In this document: positions 5,073 through 6,305 of the stretch, in pieces
How positions within the stretch are numbered: position 1 is the first letter of the stretch
Layout of the letters: each line of letters starts with the position of its first letter
DNA from: Omnitrophica bacterium RIFCSPLOWO2_01_FULL_45_10b
GTDB lineage: Bacteria; Omnitrophota; Omnitrophia; Omnitrophales; Danuiimicrobiaceae
NCBI GenBank assembly: GCA_001804205.1
Contig: MHFM01000018.1
Location: 13,885 to 20,189, forward strand
Length of the DNA stretch: 6,305 nucleotides
Direction of reading: 5' to 3'
The notes under the pieces: model-generated
Database searches by the model: none
What the model saw: the letters and a program-made list of their open reading frames with translations, nothing else
What the model was told of the DNA's origin: nothing
Position numbers and translations under genes: made by a program

Positions 5073-6129
5073 AAACATTCGTAAAAAAATTGACGGGGTG
5101 GATGAAAAAATCATCGATCTCTTAAACGATCGAATGAAGCTTGCGCTTGAAGCCGGCAAATTAAAGCAGGAGAAATCTTCCGAAGTTTATGCGCCGGCGC
5201 GCGAAAGCGAAATTTATCGAAGGATTGATTCACTTCCAAACGGCCCGCTTTCTAAAGACGCGCTGAAGTCCATTTATCGGGAAGTGATGTCGGCTTCGCT
5301 GGCCCTCGAAAAACCAATTTTCGTTGCTTATTTAGGGCCCGAGGCAACGTTTACCCATTTGGCCTCGCTTTCAAAGTTCGGCTCCAGCGTGCGCTATACG
5401 CCCTGCACGAGTATTACGGAAGTATTTGCCGAAGTAGACCATCAGCGCGTGGACTACGGAGTGATCCCTGTGGAAAATTCAATTGAAGGGGCGGTTAGCC
5501 ATTCGCTGGATATGTTTATCGATTCGGAACTTAAGATTTGCTCCGAAATTCTCTTTGAAATTTCGCATAATTTGATGGCTTCCTGCGATATTAAAAGTAT
5601 CAAACGCGTTTACTCGAATCCTCAGGTATTTGGCCAATGCCGCTTGTGGCTTGAGAAAAATCTTCATCGTGTGGAATTAATCGAGGCTGCTAGTACCAGT
5701 CAAGCGGCTCAACGGGCTCGCGATGAGGTTGGAACTGCCGCCATTGCTTCAAAATTGGCTGCCACGCTTTACAATTTGACCATTTTAGCCGAGGGCATCG
5801 AAGATTTGGCGCACAACGTGACTCGCTTTTTGGTGGTGGGCCGTCAAATGGCATCTCGGACAGGCAAGGACAAAACGTCCATTGTCGTTTCGATTAAGGA
5901 TAAAATCGGTGCGCTTTATGAAATGTTGGAACCGATCCGGAAAAATGGCGTCAACATGACAAAAATTGAATCCCGGCCTTCTAAGAAAAAGGCATGGGAT
6001 TATTACTTTTATATCGATATGGAAGGACATGCGGAAGATGCTTCGCTCAAGAAAACATTGAAGGCGATGGAGGAGCGCGTCCGGTTTCTCAAAGTGCTTG
6101 GTTCTTATCCCCAAGTTCGTACACCGTAA
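5062..6129 (+). CDS. pheA: Bifunctional chorismate mutase / prephenate dehydratase (P-protein)
   Basis: A 355-residue enzyme converting chorismate to prephenate and then to phenylpyruvate, the committed steps to phenylalanine. The AroQ-type mutase domain (about 1-85) shows LLNDRMKLALEAGKLKQE with R24 and K35, and ARESE with R47 and E48, matching active-site residues of the E. coli enzyme. The dehydratase domain starts at VAYLGPEATFTHLA (88-101), followed by VIPVENSIEGAVS (134-146), SNPQ (185-188) and the catalytic NVTRF (252-256). A C-terminal ACT domain carries GAL (283-285) and ESRP (303-306), the phenylalanine-binding motifs, so feedback inhibition by Phe is likely. The ATG at 5062 is preferred: the in-frame ATG at 5017 adds 15 residues, mostly Lys and Arg, read out of frame from the scpB tail. 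The Shine-Dalgarno sequence is weak (AAAGAG, 5046-5051). The 11-nt overlap with scpB suggests translational coupling. Confidence 0.96.
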   Translation: MSLENIRKKIDGVDEKIIDLLNDRMKLALEAGKLKQEKSSEVYAPARESEIYRRIDSLPNGPLSKDALKSIYREVMSASLALEKPIFVAYLGPEATFTHLASLSKFGSSVRYTPCTSITEVFAEVDHQRVDYGVIPVENSIEGAVSHSLDMFIDSELKICSEILFEISHNLMASCDIKSIKRVYSNPQVFGQCRLWLEKNLHRVELIEAASTSQAAQRARDEVGTAAIASKLAATLYNLTILAEGIEDLAHNVTRFLVVGRQMASRTGKDKTSIVVSIKDKIGALYEMLEPIRKNGVNMTKIESRPSKKKAWDYYFYIDMEGHAEDASLKKTLKAMEERVRFLKVLGSYPQVRTP

Positions 6130-6158
6130 TTTTTCTTTCATGAGCCTTACCCAGATGA

Positions 6159-6263
6159 ACCCCGTTAGACTCTTTGGTAGCAATCATTTTTAATTTAGGA
6201 AGAAATGAGAGTCGATGGAATAGGGGTTTCATATAGTAAATTGAAAAAGGAGTCTAACGGGGT
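6159..6263 (+). promoter_or_regulatory. 14-bp inverted repeat whose 3' arm covers a ribosome binding site and start codon
   Basis: ACCCCGTTAGACTC (6159-6172) is exactly complementary to GAGTCTAACGGGGT (6250-6263), separated by 77 bases. The 3' arm includes most of the GGAG of a good Shine-Dalgarno sequence (AAAAAGGAG, ending 6252) and the first two bases of the GTG at 6262. If paired in RNA, it would block initiation there. Competing pairings are visible: GACTCT (6168-6173) with AGAGTC (6208-6213), and GTTTCA (6226-6231) with TGAAAC (6263-6268). It may be a cis-regulatory leader or a copy of a dispersed palindromic repeat that landed on a gene start. No known riboswitch class is recognised. 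Confidence 0.5.
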
Positions 6264-6305
6264 GAAACAATTTTTCAAAAACTACATTCAAGATATTGTG
6301 CCTTA
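6262..6305 (+). CDS. Start of an unidentified protein (truncated by window end)
   Basis: From the GTG at 6262 an open frame reads MKQFFKNYIQDIVP and runs off the window. It is preceded by AAAAAGGAG, the strongest Shine-Dalgarno sequence in the window, nine bases before the GTG. An in-frame ATG at 6205, with AGGA four bases upstream, would add 19 residues (MRVDGIGVSYSKLKKESNG). I prefer the GTG because of its stronger site and because the extra stretch uses codons (AGA, ATA, GGG) less common in neighbouring genes. Fourteen residues are too few to identify a family. The 133-base gap after pheA means it may or may not belong to the same transcript. Confidence 0.5.
   Translation, partial: MKQFFKNYIQDIVP

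Noticed and set aside
5785..6183. Minus-strand open frame of 132 codons opposite pheA
   Set aside because: It is antisense to the conserved ACT and dehydratase coding sequence and has no family resemblance or start-site support.
6232..6237. TATAGT as the -10 of a promoter for the last gene
   Set aside because: It is a 5-of-6 match, but there is no -35-like hexamer at 16-18 bp upstream.

Overview
The window comes from a bacterial chromosome of moderate GC. It carries six genes, all on the + strand, separated by intergenic DNA unusually rich in inverted repeats. The style suggests an uncultivated lineage of the Omnitrophota/Elusimicrobiota/PVC type. The clues are dispersed TGTCATCCTGAG- and CGTCATTGCGAG-type hairpin repeats, a bacterial lipase-maturation-factor homologue, weak or absent Shine-Dalgarno sequences on some genes, and a trpS-scpA-scpB-pheA run. 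This placement is inference; the sequence holds no rRNA or other phylogenetic marker.

Layout. Positions 1-378 are the C-terminal part of an RlmI-like class I SAM-dependent RNA methyltransferase, cut by the window edge. A first dispersed hairpin repeat follows (404-490). At 525-1991 is a membrane protein of the lipase maturation factor (LMF) family. The 449-base gap 1992-2440 has no gene but is densely structured. A heptad-periodic inverted repeat (about 2028-2106) comes first, then a cluster of hairpins (2141-2311) bracketed by a 10-bp direct repeat, then a second heptad-periodic inverted repeat (2351-2437) that ends a few bases before trpS. A consensus-like promoter lies just inside the left edge of the hairpin cluster.

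The rest is a compact housekeeping run: trpS (2441-3421), a second dispersed hairpin repeat (3437-3512), scpA (3543-4283), scpB (4287-5072) and pheA (5062-6129). scpA and scpB are separated by 3 nt and encode partners of the SMC condensin complex. pheA overlaps scpB by 11 nt and encodes the bifunctional chorismate mutase/prephenate dehydratase of phenylalanine synthesis. After pheA, a 14-bp inverted repeat with a 77-nt loop places its 3' arm over the likely ribosome binding site and GTG start of a last gene, which is cut by the window end.

The protein genes are recognisable families. The most unusual material is the non-coding structure: the two heptad-periodic arrays with the hairpin cluster between them, and the stem that could mask the start of the last gene. 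The TrpRS also shows the cysteine spacing expected of iron-sulfur-containing tryptophanyl-tRNA synthetases.
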